Numbered from the stretch's first letter, positions 8,152-16,853 are shown. The stretch is 64,000 nucleotides of DNA from Spirochaetota bacterium (GCA_025457915.1 JALOTL010000004.1:1-64000), one strand, 5' to 3'. The notes: generated from the sequence alone by a model not told the origin. Numbers and translations are program-made.

Positions 8152-9715
8152 GCCGGCAGTCCCTGATTCGAACGGGAAACAACCACGCGCCGGAACCGGG
8201 CGGCCGGGCCTTGCCGCGTTCAGGAGGGCGGCCCAGATTTCATCCTTTTCACTCCTGGCCTTTATAATATGGAATACGAAGTATCCCCCCGGCAGTTTCA
8301 TCAACCCGGACTTTTTATTCAAACTGGACCCGTTCGTGATGCTGAGCGCGTCGATAGCGGAAAGGGTCCTTCTCCCCGGGCTTGCGCTGTCCGCGGCGAC
8401 CCTGGCCGTCACGGCCATGTTCGGCAGGATATTCTGCGGGTTCATATGCCCGCTCGGCGCGATCATGGACTTCACCTCCTGGATAAAAAAACTCGTGTTT
8501 AAAAGACCGGCCTCTGAACCGGAACCCTCGCCGTTCAGGCACCTTAAATACATCCCCCTCGCCGCGGTAATGGCAGCCGCGCTGTTCGGGCACCAGTTTT
8601 CATGGATGATAGATCCCGTTACGATTTTCGTCAGGTCGTTTTCAATGAACGTCCACCCGCTGGCGAATGGCGCGATAGACCGGTCGATGGAGGGGCTGAT
8701 AAAGCTGAGCGGCTACAACGAATCCATCGACGCGCTGTACAACGCCATGAGGGAAAGCATCCTCAGCCAGTCGAGCCCGTCTTTCCCGCATTCAGGAACT
8801 ATCCTGGCGGTTTTCCTGGCCGTGCTCGTTCTCGTTTTCGTAAAAAGAAGGTTATGGTGCAGGTACCTGTGCCCGCTTGGCGCCCTGCTCGCTATTTTTG
8901 CAAGGAAGACGCCCTACGCGAGGACCGCGGAAGGGTGCAGGGAGAACTGCAGGGCCTGCAGGAACGACTGCAGGATGAACGCCATCAGGGGCGACGGATC
9001 GTACCTCCCCGAGGAATGCGTGCTCTGCTTCGACTGCATCGGGACGTGCCCGTGGCAGAAGACATCCTTCGGATTCAGGCTTCCCGGACCACGCGCGGAA
9101 AAAATGACAGGCGGCGGTACAACCATGACCAGGAACAGGTTCCTCGCGTCGGCTTCGACCCTGGCCATTTGCCTGATGGACTGCCGGGCCTTCGCAGGCG
9201 CGCCGGAAGGACTGCTCCGCCCGCCGTCCTCATTGCCTGAAGAAAAATTCCTGAATCGATGCATAAGGTGCGGAAACTGCATGAAGGTATGTCCCACCAA
9301 CTTCATACATCCGGCGGACCTGTCATCCGGACTTTCAGGGATCTGGTCCCCCCGCCTTAATACGGCCATCGGGTACTGCGAATACAACTGCGACCTCTGC
9401 GGCAGGGTTTGTCCAACGGGCGCGATCGAAGCGTTTTTACCCGCTACTAAATGGAAAAAAAAGATAGGCATGGCCGAAATAGACAAATCATTATGCCTTC
9501 CATGGGCCAAAGGCGAAAACTGCATAGTGTGCGAGGAGCATTGTCCCGTGCCTGAAAAGGCGGTTAAACTGAATAAGAAAACAGCCGGGGGCGTGAGACT
9601 CTACCTCCCCCGGATTGACGCGGACCTCTGCATCGGTTGCGCGATATGCGAATTCAAGTGCCCGGTCAAACCAAAAAAAGCCGTCATAATCAAACCGGTC
9701 GGGAGCAGGAAATGA
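8144..9715 (+). CDS. NapH-NapG-like membrane polyferredoxin fusion
   Basis: This 523-residue protein has two parts. Residues 1-~315 resemble NapH: membrane helices with the paired motifs CGFICPLGAI and CRYLCPLGAL, then Cys clusters CRENCRACRNDC and CVLCFDCIGTC. Residues ~325-523 resemble the NapG/MauM ferredoxin. They begin with a second signal-like helix (TRNRFLASASTLAICLMDC) and then carry four Cys clusters (CIRCGNCMKVC, CDLCGRVC, CIVCEEHC, CIGCAICEFKC). It should move electrons from the quinol pool to periplasmic iron-sulfur clusters. The partner is unknown, but DUF362 is translationally overlapped upstream. The NapH and NapG parts are usually separate genes. Confidence 0.88.
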   Translation: MREPAVPDSNGKQPRAGTGRPGLAAFRRAAQISSFSLLAFIIWNTKYPPGSFINPDFLFKLDPFVMLSASIAERVLLPGLALSAATLAVTAMFGRIFCGFICPLGAIMDFTSWIKKLVFKRPASEPEPSPFRHLKYIPLAAVMAAALFGHQFSWMIDPVTIFVRSFSMNVHPLANGAIDRSMEGLIKLSGYNESIDALYNAMRESILSQSSPSFPHSGTILAVFLAVLVLVFVKRRLWCRYLCPLGALLAIFARKTPYARTAEGCRENCRACRNDCRMNAIRGDGSYLPEECVLCFDCIGTCPWQKTSFGFRLPGPRAEKMTGGGTTMTRNRFLASASTLAICLMDCRAFAGAPEGLLRPPSSLPEEKFLNRCIRCGNCMKVCPTNFIHPADLSSGLSGIWSPRLNTAIGYCEYNCDLCGRVCPTGAIEAFLPATKWKKKIGMAEIDKSLCLPWAKGENCIVCEEHCPVPEKAVKLNKKTAGGVRLYLPRIDADLCIGCAICEFKCPVKPKKAVIIKPVGSRK

Positions 9716-10395
9716 AAATGGGAAAAGGCAGCCTGTACGTCATAGCGTCTCCTATAGGCAACATCGAGGACATCACGCTTCGGGCCATCAGGATACTCAG
9801 GGAGGAGGCGGATTTAATCTACTGCGAGGACACGCGGCATACGAAAAAAATCCTGGCGGCCTACGGGATCAGCGCCCCGGCCATGTCCCTGCACGCGCAT
9901 TCCTCTGAAACAAAAATCAGGAAGGCAGTGGAATACATGAACGCGGGAAACAGCGCCGTTTACATGACCGATTCCGGAACGCCGTCGATATCTGATCCCG
10001 GCGCGAAGCTGGTCAGGGCCGCAATCGAAGCCGGGATCGGCGTCATACCCGTGCCCGGCCCGTCCGCTCTCGCATCGGCAGTGTCCGTTTCCGGGTTCAC
10101 GGGAAAAAATATCATTTTCTCCGGATTTTTAAGCAAAAAAGAAGGCCGCAGAAAAAACGAACTGAAAAAACTGGCCGATTTTGAAGGGATGATAGTCGTT
10201 TACGAGTCTCCATACAGGATCAGGGGACTTCTGGCGGATATAGCGCAGGTTTTCCCCGAATCGAACGTGTTCGTGGCCAGGGAAATGACCAAGCTTTACG
10301 AGGAATATCTTTCCTTTAAAGGCACTGACGCATTAAATGCAACCGCTGAGATGAAGGAACTCGGTGAATTTACAGTCCTTATTGACAACGGGTAA
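9712..10395 (+). CDS. rsmI: 16S rRNA (cytidine-1402-2'-O)-methyltransferase
   Basis: RsmI methylates the ribose of C1402 in the decoding centre using SAM. The family signature is clear: LYVIASPIGNIEDITLRAIRIL at the N-terminus, then ADLIYCEDTRHTKKIL, MTDSGTPSISDPGAKLV and VPGPSALASAVSVSGF. The start overlaps the preceding stop (ATGA at 9712-9715). A second ATG at 9718 is equally well placed behind AGGA. The position after the ferredoxin gene suggests one transcript, although the functions look unrelated. Confidence 0.96.
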   Translation: MKMGKGSLYVIASPIGNIEDITLRAIRILREEADLIYCEDTRHTKKILAAYGISAPAMSLHAHSSETKIRKAVEYMNAGNSAVYMTDSGTPSISDPGAKLVRAAIEAGIGVIPVPGPSALASAVSVSGFTGKNIIFSGFLSKKEGRRKNELKKLADFEGMIVVYESPYRIRGLLADIAQVFPESNVFVAREMTKLYEEYLSFKGTDALNATAEMKELGEFTVLIDNG

Positions 10396-10612
10396 GGTTC
10401 ATTCGAAGGTATTTTCTCCAGATTCATTAAACAGGGGCTCTCAATTCTTATCACATTCAATTTCAAACCTTCTATTGAATTCAGGCATGTATATTTATCT
10501 TAAACCGATTTTATCTGAAAATTTTATGTTTTAAGACGGCTTTAGGAAAAATTTTCCCAAAATTCAAAAAAAAATTAAAAAAACCCCATTTTTTGTATAA
10601 AATATTAAAGAA

Positions 10613-10641
10613 TTGACAAATTATACCGATACTATTATTAG
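10613..10641 (+). promoter_or_regulatory. Candidate sigma-70 promoter of flgM
   Basis: A perfect TTGACA (10613-10618), a 17-base spacer and TATTAG (10636-10641) lie 21 bases before the flgM start. The ~200 bases before it are AT-rich with A-tracts and no convincing gene. Vegetative rather than sigma28 control is implied. Confidence 0.6.
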
Positions 10642-10661
10642 AATTAAACAGGGTTATCAAG

Positions 10662-10955
10662 ATGGTAATCGATAAAATAGGAAACATAAACAACATCATC
10701 GAGCCTAAGAAGAGCAGGCCCGTAGCCGGAGAAAAAGAGGTAAAGAAAGGCGATTCCGTCCAGATTTCCTCCGAAGGCAAAAAGGCGGCAGAATCTGCCC
10801 GCCTCGCCCAGATGATCAAGGAATCACCGGATATCAGGGTGGACAGGGTCAACGAGATCAAGGAAAAGATAGCAAGCGGCGAATACAACTTCAACGATGC
10901 CAAGGTGCTGGAGATGGTCGCCGACAGGATAGCCAATTTTCTTCTTAAAAAATAG
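10662..10955 (+). CDS. flgM: Anti-sigma-28 factor FlgM
   Basis: This 97-residue protein binds sigma28 and holds it inactive until the hook-basal body is complete and FlgM is exported. The C-terminal sigma-binding part is diagnostic: SPDIRVDRVNEIKEKIASG, then EYNFNDAKVLEMVADRIANF. The N-terminal half is flexible and lysine-rich, as in other FlgM proteins. It stands alone, with its own promoter and terminator, away from the sigma28 gene at 22.5-23.4 kb. The ribosome site (AGGG) is weak. Confidence 0.94.
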   Translation: MVIDKIGNINNIIEPKKSRPVAGEKEVKKGDSVQISSEGKKAAESARLAQMIKESPDIRVDRVNEIKEKIASGEYNFNDAKVLEMVADRIANFLLKK

Positions 10956-10980
10956 CTCAAGAGACTCATATGTAAACTGG

Positions 10981-11013
10981 AAAAGCGGAGATGTAAATAT
11001 GTCCGCTTTTTTT
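10981..11013 (+). terminator. Intrinsic terminator of flgM
   Basis: AAAAGCGGA (10981-10989) pairs with TCCGCTTTT (11002-11010) around a 12-base loop, and the T-run continues to 11013. It lies 26 bases after the flgM stop codon. Confidence 0.88.
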
Positions 11014-11074
11014 ATGACCGGAACTGGCGGAAGCGAATAAAAAACGGATTTACGCGGATTTCAACAAGAAAAAT

Positions 11075-12253
11075 ATGGCGTCAACTGTCACAATGAACGA
11101 TTTAAAGCCGGACTTCCATCTTCCAACAGAGGTATATATACAGCAGGACATGGCCGGCGCGGTACCCGATATCATAAAAAAAATCGGGAAAAGGGCGTTC
11201 TTCCTGATGACGACAAACGACTTCGAACAATTCAGCGAGAAGATCGAAAAAATATCCGATTCCCTTAAAAACGCCGACGTGGGCTGCATAGTATACGATG
11301 AACTCCCGTCCAATCCAAACACCGAGGACATCGATGAGGCGGTTTCCTTCGCGAAAAAAACCAACTGCGATCTGGTGATAGGTTTCGGGGGCCTTGAATC
11401 CATAAACTCGGCCAAGGCCGTATCCCTCCTCGTGAACAATTACATCTTCTGCCATGACCTTTTCGAAAACACGGAGCCCCTTTCCCCGGCGCTTCCCTAC
11501 GTCAGCATGCCGGCGTATCCCATATACGGCTTTGAAATCGCGCCCATCTTCTTCATCGAGGAGATACAGGACCTGAGCAAAAAGGTGTACAGGAACCACC
11601 AGCTTTACCCGAGGGCGACTCTAGTGGACCCGGAAACGTCCACCATGATCGATGACAACAGGGCCATGAAGACCTCGATTTGCACGCTGGCATTATCGAG
11701 CGAATCGATAATCTCCAGGAACAACAACGACATCATCAATACATTCGCGCTGAAATCCATAGACCTGATATTCAGGAATCTCCCGCTTTCCTACAGGGAC
11801 CCGAAAAACCTGACCCCCAGAAGATATCTCTCCGCCGCATCCGTAATGTCCGGGATAGCCTTTTCTACGGCATACCTGTCGGCCTCGCTTGCGATAGCGC
11901 TGGCGCTCTCTTCAAAGACGGACCTGGACATTGAAAGCGCCATCAGCGTCATTCTTCCGCACATAATGGAGTTCAACCTGACTTCATCTCCGGGCAAATA
12001 CGTCCAGATGTCCAAGGTGATGGGTGAGGACGTAAGGGAGATAACGGTCATCGAGGCGGCGATAAAATCCGTGGAGGCGATCAGAAAGCTTGAAACCGAC
12101 ATGGAAATCCCGCAGAGGCTGTCCGGGTACAACATATCCAAAGCCATTTACAAGGACGTTGCCGATATCGCCGCGGGCTATCCGTTCATCGGAAACGCCC
12201 CGAGGGAGCTAACCCCGAGCGAAATAGAAACCATACTGATTGCCGCTTACTGA
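11075..12253 (+). CDS. Iron-containing alcohol dehydrogenase fold, catalytically degenerate
   Basis: The 392 residues align end to end with group III (iron) alcohol dehydrogenases such as FucO, including AFSTAYLS, SVILPHIMEFN and the C-terminal TPSEIETILIAAY. Every active-site feature is altered. The cofactor loop GGGSxxD is GGLESIN. By my hand alignment the four metal ligands of FucO (Asp196, His200, His263, His277) are Cys, Leu, Leu and Ile. It therefore looks like a folded but non-catalytic homologue, perhaps a binding or regulatory protein. The frame is intact with a normal start (ATG 11075), although the ribosome site is weak. It sits between flgM and cheW. Confidence 0.8.
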   Translation: MASTVTMNDLKPDFHLPTEVYIQQDMAGAVPDIIKKIGKRAFFLMTTNDFEQFSEKIEKISDSLKNADVGCIVYDELPSNPNTEDIDEAVSFAKKTNCDLVIGFGGLESINSAKAVSLLVNNYIFCHDLFENTEPLSPALPYVSMPAYPIYGFEIAPIFFIEEIQDLSKKVYRNHQLYPRATLVDPETSTMIDDNRAMKTSICTLALSSESIISRNNNDIINTFALKSIDLIFRNLPLSYRDPKNLTPRRYLSAASVMSGIAFSTAYLSASLAIALALSSKTDLDIESAISVILPHIMEFNLTSSPGKYVQMSKVMGEDVREITVIEAAIKSVEAIRKLETDMEIPQRLSGYNISKAIYKDVADIAAGYPFIGNAPRELTPSEIETILIAAY

Positions 12254-12268
12254 CAGGAATGAACCGGC

Positions 12269-12739
12269 CTACATGCCGGCTACTTCATCGCTTGAAAAAA
12301 TCTTGTGGATGTCGAGGATGACCACGAAACCGCCCTCGAGCTTCGCTATACCGACAATATATTTGCCCGATATGCCCTTCACCACCGGGGGCGGCGGCTC
12401 GATTTCGCCTGAATTGACCTTGATGACGTGGCTTACGGAATCTATCGCGAGGCCCACCTGTTTGCCGCCTATGTCAACGACGATGGCCCTTGTTTTTTTC
12501 TGATCCTTGCCGGACCTTATGCCGAACCTGATGCTCAAATCAACTATGGGAATGACCTTGCCCCTGAGGTCCATTACACCCATGATGTATGGATTGGACT
12601 TGGGAAGCTTTGTCACAGACGGAAGTTTGAGTATTTCCTGCACCTGAAGAATGTCTATGCCGTATTCCTCTACGCCTATCTTGAAGCATACTATCTGTAT
12701 TGATGCGAAAAGATTCTGCTTTTCTTCCTTTACTGCCAT
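12269..12739 (-). CDS. cheW: Chemotaxis coupling protein CheW
   Basis: This 156-residue CheW domain links chemoreceptors to the CheA kinase at the cell pole. The family pattern is plain: IQIVCFKIGVEEYGIDILQVQEIL, TKLPKSNPYIMGVMDLRGKVIPIVDL, then VGLAIDSVSHVIKV. It is convergent with the pseudo-dehydrogenase gene, 15 bases apart. No CheA or receptor gene is in the window. Upstream there is only a weak promoter candidate. Confidence 0.95.
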   Translation of the reverse strand: MAVKEEKQNLFASIQIVCFKIGVEEYGIDILQVQEILKLPSVTKLPKSNPYIMGVMDLRGKVIPIVDLSIRFGIRSGKDQKKTRAIVVDIGGKQVGLAIDSVSHVIKVNSGEIEPPPPVVKGISGKYIVGIAKLEGGFVVILDIHKIFSSDEVAGM

Positions 12740-12978
12740 CGTGCAACACCCGCTTTTCTAGAGCTTTGATCGATTCAGTTACCCGAAACTCAATCTGAAT
12801 AAATGCGATGATATGAATAATATTAATTAACCGGAATTACTTTTCAAGAAGAAAATGGTGGGGCTTGATGTTTTGTTCGGATATTTTCGTAAAATCGGCT
12901 TCCGGCTCAATATATCGCGGCTTTTCATGTCCCGTATATCCGTTTTTTCCGTGAAAATAATGTTTTCAGGGAATGTTT

Positions 12979-13698
12979 CTATAAAAAATAACCATACATG
13001 TAAAATGCAATACCTGATAAGACAAAAAACAGGACCTTGAAAAAAACCGGCCCCCTTCCCCTTATGAACATATCGAACAGACCGACAATGATGCCGAAAA
13101 ATGCTGAAACTGCGCCCATTGCGACATAACTGTACTGGAAATAATAAAAAACCGCGCCTGATGCGATAACCCCTATTGAAAAATCTATGACATCTATAAT
13201 ATTAATGCCGAATCGCGAGGAACCGGTGCCTCCTTCTTCATCAACCTGGGCCAGGTCTTCCTTTTTGAAATACCTCTTTTTTGTCTGCTCCCGCAGCTCC
13301 TCCTTTTTTGTTTTGGGCCTTTTGCTTTTTTTTGAATAACTTATCCCGTAATTATTTCCGATCAGCCTGAAGGCGTCCCTCTGGGGCAAAGTCCTGAAAA
13401 CATCCGCCCTTGATGAAAATTTATCCTCAAAACCGAAGGACCTGCCGGTGGAAACGCTTTTTTCGGCAGTTACCTTACCGTTCGTTATGACCGAATAATA
13501 CGGATTCCCGCCCTCTTCGGCCACTTCGACGTATAGCCTTATCTTCTTGTCCCTGATGTTGTAATCAACCCTGACGTAATCACCGTTTTCCGTATTCATA
13601 TACAGGGTTCTCTGGAAGCCCCTGATCTCAGAAGGCCTCTTTTTCCAGCCGGTCTGCTGGATTTCGGGCTGTCTATTTGGCTTTTTTATCATCCGCAT
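12979..13698 (-). CDS. Unknown protein with C-terminal membrane segments
   Basis: I do not recognise this protein. The start is placed at 13698 (GGAT 8 bases ahead) because the upstream ATG at 13752 lies on the far side of the terminator hairpin 13712-13749. The 239 residues have a basic, soluble N-terminal half with beta-rich stretches (YVRVDYNIRDKKIRLYVEV). A lysine/arginine-rich segment follows (KKSKRPKTKKEELREQTKKR). The C-terminus has three hydrophobic helices (GVIASGAVFYYFQYSYVAMG, AVSAFFGIIVGLFDMF, FFKVLFFVLSGIAFYMY). It is probably an inner-membrane protein with a large cytoplasmic domain. Confidence 0.65.
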   Translation of the reverse strand: MRMIKKPNRQPEIQQTGWKKRPSEIRGFQRTLYMNTENGDYVRVDYNIRDKKIRLYVEVAEEGGNPYYSVITNGKVTAEKSVSTGRSFGFEDKFSSRADVFRTLPQRDAFRLIGNNYGISYSKKSKRPKTKKEELREQTKKRYFKKEDLAQVDEEGGTGSSRFGINIIDVIDFSIGVIASGAVFYYFQYSYVAMGAVSAFFGIIVGLFDMFIRGRGPVFFKVLFFVLSGIAFYMYGYFL

Positions 13699-13711
13699 AA
13701 AGTGAAATCCA

Positions 13712-13749
13712 AATAAAAGAGATTGGCCCGCAAGCCAATCTCTTTTATT
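13712..13749 (-). terminator. Strong hairpin terminator, symmetrical on both strands
   Basis: A perfect 16-bp stem (13712-13727 with 13734-13749) encloses a 6-base loop CCGCAA. The lower stem is A/T-rich, so TCTTTTATT follows the GC core on either strand. It lies 14 bases after the COX24-type gene and marks the end of the long leftward flagellar/RNA block. Confidence 0.85.
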
Positions 13750-13763
13750 CATGAATAAATGTA

Positions 13764-13853
13764 TTATTTCTTTTTATGACGATTAAGTCTTCGTCTTTTT
13801 TTCCTTTTATGGTTCGCAATTTTTTTTCTCTTTTTCTTCCTCCCGCAGGGCAT
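13764..13853 (-). CDS. AURKAIP1/COX24-type small basic ribosome-associated protein
   Basis: This 29-residue gene is too short for usual gene callers. It begins MPCGRKKKRKKIANHKRK and ends LNRHKKK, 17 of 29 residues being Lys or Arg. The pattern MP-x-G-(K/R)-rich-KI-A-x-HKRKKR-x-R-x-NRHKKK matches the short bacterial AURKAIP1/COX24-domain proteins associated with the small ribosomal subunit. AAAGGAG lies 8 bases before the ATG, an excellent ribosome site. It follows the SPFH gene by 84 bases and is followed at once by a strong terminator. Function is inferred from family resemblance only. Confidence 0.8.
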   Translation of the reverse strand: MPCGRKKKRKKIANHKRKKRRRLNRHKKK

Positions 13854-13937
13854 AAAAATAACTCCTTTAATAATTAGTATTATGGAAAACCCTGGGGCGG
13901 TTTCCCGGATTTTTCATTTTATTGTCCGACCCGGACG

Positions 13938-14828
13938 TCATTTCAGATTGTCAACATCCGTTTTTTTCCGGGCAGGCTGGTATTTTTCGTCATCGAACAT
14001 GCCGGGGGCGACCCTGCCGTCCGAAGAAAGTATCACCTTCACATTGGGCGATATTTTGTCAATATAAATATATTTTAAAATATCGGGATTATTTTTAATG
14101 ATTTTCGACAGGACATTTAATTTTGAAAACATCTCCTCGTTTTCAAGCTTGTCCATCTTAAGCCTGCTCCGGAGCATTTTAAGATCCTTTTCGTTCTTCT
14201 CTTCCAGCTTTCTTAACTCGTTTTTATGATTTATCCCTTCGAAATACTCGTTCATTTTCGGATATCTGACGCTCCCGGTCAGGATAAGCCTGTCGCAAGA
14301 CACTCCAATGGCTTTTAAATCAGCCCGTATTTTTTCGATTGAATCCGCCGTTATCCTGTCGAAATTGTTGAAGGCATCCGGCCTGTAAACCGGGCCGAGA
14401 TACTGGTTGAGCGTTAAAGAAAAGCCTCCCCTGGCGATTTTCCCAACGGCGTCGTCAAGCTCCCCGCCCCTTTCCGCGAGATATGACTGGTAAAAAAATT
14501 TGTCCGCATCTATTGAATAAATCACGCTTACCGGGATCCTTACGGTATATTGATCGTTTTTCAGGGAGTCAAGCTCCGGAATCGGCAGTTTTAATTCAAC
14601 TGTCAGCCGTCTTTTCTTTTCAACCTTGTAGACGTCATACCAGCAGGGTATGGAGGCCTCCCATATAAAGTTGTACCTTTTTGTGAAAATTTTTACAACA
14701 GATTGCCTTCGCAGATCTTCTACAACGCCGATCCTGTCCGGTTCGAGACTGATAATTGAAAAAAAGCACACGTATGCGGCTGCGGCAATGAAAATGAACA
14801 GTATTATTTTCTTAATAAAACTTTTCAT
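13938..14828 (-). CDS. SPFH/band-7 (HflC-like) membrane protein
   Basis: This 296-residue protein has one N-terminal membrane segment (IKKIILFIFIAAAAYVCFFSI). An SPFH domain follows, with the typical start (EPDRIGVVEDLRRQSVVKIF) and a conserved middle (RIPVSVIYSIDADKFF). A charged coiled coil (residues ~195-245, EEKNEKDLKMLRSRLKMD) follows. Family members form membrane-bound rings; HflC with HflK regulates the FtsH protease. It directly follows hfq with 5 bases between, and the hfq-hflKC neighbourhood is ancient in bacteria. Only one SPFH gene is here, so a distant HflC is a reasonable reading. Confidence 0.75.
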   Translation of the reverse strand: MKSFIKKIILFIFIAAAAYVCFFSIISLEPDRIGVVEDLRRQSVVKIFTKRYNFIWEASIPCWYDVYKVEKKRRLTVELKLPIPELDSLKNDQYTVRIPVSVIYSIDADKFFYQSYLAERGGELDDAVGKIARGGFSLTLNQYLGPVYRPDAFNNFDRITADSIEKIRADLKAIGVSCDRLILTGSVRYPKMNEYFEGINHKNELRKLEEKNEKDLKMLRSRLKMDKLENEEMFSKLNVLSKIIKNNPDILKYIYIDKISPNVKVILSSDGRVAPGMFDDEKYQPARKKTDVDNLK

Positions 14829-14833
14829 ATGGT

Positions 14834-15079
14834 TCAGGCTTCAGGGGTCCCTTCTGTTTTATAGGAAATAGGTTTCGCCGGAACTATGGTGGATATTGCG
14901 TGCTTGTAAATCAGATTCTGCTTCTTGTCAACTTCAAGAAGGATCGTGAAATTATCGAAGCTCAAAACCCTCCCCCTTATGGGTACTCCGTTCATAAGAA
15001 AGATGTTGATCTCTATCTTCTCTTTTCTTGAAGTGTTTAAAAAAAGATCCTGAAGGTTGTGAGATTGACCTGACATCAT
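14834..15079 (-). CDS. hfq: RNA chaperone Hfq
   Basis: This 81-residue Sm-like protein forms hexamers that pair small RNAs with messenger RNAs. Sm1 is [28 protein letters not shown], with [13 protein letters not shown] following, and Sm2 contains the diagnostic YKHAIST (KH motif). The start overlaps the miaA stop (ATGA), the classic miaA-hfq arrangement. The short tail ends after KPISYKTEG, with little disordered C-terminus. Confidence 0.97.
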   Translation of the reverse strand: MMSGQSHNLQDLFLNTSRKEKIEINIFLMNGVPIRGRVLSFDNFTILLEVDKKQNLIYKHAISTIVPAKPISYKTEGTPEA

Positions 15080-16005
15080 TTACCTCTGCTTATTTTTTTA
15101 TTTTTTAGAGGCTTGGATCCTGTGAACCAATCCCCGATCAAATCCCTGATTCTTCCGGTCTCTTCCGGTCTGCACCAGATGACCCCTTCGTTTTTTTTAA
15201 ACCGGGTCATCTGTCTCTTGGCGTACTTTTTCGTTTCCGCCTTTATTCTTGCAACAGCTTCATCAAGGCCGTAAGCGCCGTCAAGCAACCCGTTTATTTC
15301 CAGATAGCCTATGGACTGCATCGATTTCAATTCTGGCCCGTATCCCATTTTTCTGATCGATACAACCTCGTCGACGAAACCCCTTTTCAACATTTCATCG
15401 ACCCTTAAATCGATCCTTTTCCGGACGGACTCCATGTCGTCGAACAGTCCCATGTAGAGAGTAAGATCGGATCCGTGACTTTCAAGCGAACCGTAATAAC
15501 TGCTTATCGGACGCCCCGTACCCCTGAACACCTCAAGGCCCCTGAGGACCCTCTGCCTGTCGTTGCGGTGGACCCTGCTTCCGAAAACCGGATCGACGTC
15601 CATTAATTCCTCGTGCAGGCCGCCCAATCCCCTGATTCCGAGCTCCTCGAGCAGTATGTTCCTGATCGAGGAATCCACCGGCGGTATTTCGGAAAGACCC
15701 TTGAAAAAGGAATCGATATACAGGCCGGTCCCGCCTACGAACATCGGGAGCTTACCGCCGGCGGTTATTTTATTACATGCGTCAAGCGCTTCCCTGCAAA
15801 AATCCCCGGCTGTAAACTGCCGGTCCGGATTAACCACGCTTATCAGGTGGTGCCTCACCGAATCGAGCTCTTCCCTTGAAGGCTTACCGCTTCCTATGTC
15901 GAAATACCTGTAAACCTGAACGGAATCGGCCGAAACGATCTCGAAATCCTCGTGCCCGACGCTTAAAGAAACGGCGGTTTTACCGACGGCCGTAGGGCCA
16001 AGCAA
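15076..16005 (-). CDS. miaA: tRNA dimethylallyltransferase
   Basis: MiaA adds the isopentenyl group to A37 of UNN-reading tRNAs. The P-loop [43 protein letters not shown] and the C-terminal [10 protein letters not shown] are all family signatures. The start is odd. The first standard start codon in frame is TTG at 16005, only two residues before the P-loop, which would remove most of the first beta strand. Upstream codons read H-K-I-K-A-V-V back to a stop at 16027-16029. The isoleucine is ATA at 16018-16020, 10 bases after a GGGG, so a rare AUA start is possible. Confidence 0.93.
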   Translation of the reverse strand: MLGPTAVGKTAVSLSVGHEDFEIVSADSVQVYRYFDIGSGKPSREELDSVRHHLISVVNPDRQFTAGDFCREALDACNKITAGGKLPMFVGGTGLYIDSFFKGLSEIPPVDSSIRNILLEELGIRGLGGLHEELMDVDPVFGSRVHRNDRQRVLRGLEVFRGTGRPISSYYGSLESHGSDLTLYMGLFDDMESVRKRIDLRVDEMLKRGFVDEVVSIRKMGYGPELKSMQSIGYLEINGLLDGAYGLDEAVARIKAETKKYAKRQMTRFKKNEGVIWCRPEETGRIRDLIGDWFTGSKPLKNKKISRGK

Positions 16006-16047
16006 TACAACAGCTTTTATTTTATGTCAACCCCTGGAAAGGAACGA

Positions 16048-16248
16048 TTAGTTTTCCAATATATTATAATGATATTTGACTTTGCCGTTGAGTATCAGGT
16101 TGAGAATATTGGGCACCACCTTCCAGCTCTTGTCGTCCTCGGGATAGGCCTTTATGTTCCCGATCTTCTCTACGGTCAGCATCGCGGCCCTGGTGAAAAT
16201 GTATTTGTTGTCATTCAGCAGGAAAAGTTTATCAAGAGGAATTATCAT
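16048..16248 (-). CDS. rpoZ: RNA polymerase omega subunit
   Basis: This 66-residue protein begins [30 protein letters not shown], the standard omega N-terminus that clamps the beta-prime subunit. It is shorter than E. coli omega, as is usual in spirochaetes. The start overlaps the gmk stop by 4 bases (ATGA). The gmk-rpoZ order is widely conserved. Confidence 0.93.
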   Translation of the reverse strand: MIIPLDKLFLLNDNKYIFTRAAMLTVEKIGNIKAYPEDDKSWKVVPNILNLILNGKVKYHYNILEN

Positions 16249-16853
16249 CTCCCCCCCTCCAGCATTATTTTTATTTTTCCCGAAGTCCTGGCGGTTTTAC
16301 TGAGTTCCGCTGTTATTATGGATTTTATCTGCGCCACGGCTTCGTCAATTATTTCATTAATTACTATATAATCATACTTCAGGTACTCGGCAAGCTCAAT
16401 TCTGGCGTTTTTCAGCCTCAGGGATATTTCCGCCTCGGTCTCAGTGCCCCTGCTTCTCAGTCTTTTCTCAAGAATCCCGAGCGAGGGCGGAATAACGAAA
16501 ACCAGGACGGACGAACCGGTTTTTCCTTTTATTGTGCCTGCACCCTGTACATCAACGTCGAGAATCGGAATTTTCCCATCTTTTTTTATTCTGTCAATCT
16601 CTTTTTTTGAAGTGCCGTAGTAGTTGCCGTGCACGCTGGCCCATTCATAAAATTCATCCTTCTCGATCATTTCAACGAACTTTTCAGGTTTTTCATAATA
16701 GTAACTGTCGCCCTCCTGTTCCCCCTCCCTTTTTGGCCTGGATGTTGTGGAAACGGAAAACCCGATCCTGTCGTCAGTTTCAAGGAGCCGCCTGATTATC
16801 GAAGTTTTCCCGGCCCCTGAAGGGGCCGAGACTATCAGCATGAAATCATTCAT
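16245..16853 (-). CDS. gmk: Guanylate kinase
   Basis: It phosphorylates GMP to GDP. The P-loop [15 protein letters not shown], the GMP-binding segment [23 protein letters not shown] and [16 protein letters not shown] match the family. [12 protein letters not shown] and the lid ([18 protein letters not shown]) complete it. The 202 residues are the expected length. It overlaps remA upstream by 8 bases and rpoZ downstream by 4. Confidence 0.97.
   Translation of the reverse strand: MNDFMLIVSAPSGAGKTSIIRRLLETDDRIGFSVSTTSRPKREGEQEGDSYYYEKPEKFVEMIEKDEFYEWASVHGNYYGTSKKEIDRIKKDGKIPILDVDVQGAGTIKGKTGSSVLVFVIPPSLGILEKRLRSRGTETEAEISLRLKNARIELAEYLKYDYIVINEIIDEAVAQIKSIITAELSKTARTSGKIKIMLEGGR

Noticed and set aside
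12855-13040. 61-codon plus-strand frame
   Set aside because: AT-rich, no homology and overlaps the end of the opposite gene.
13699-13752. Start of the membrane protein at 13752
   Set aside because: It lies upstream of the terminator hairpin and lacks a ribosome site.
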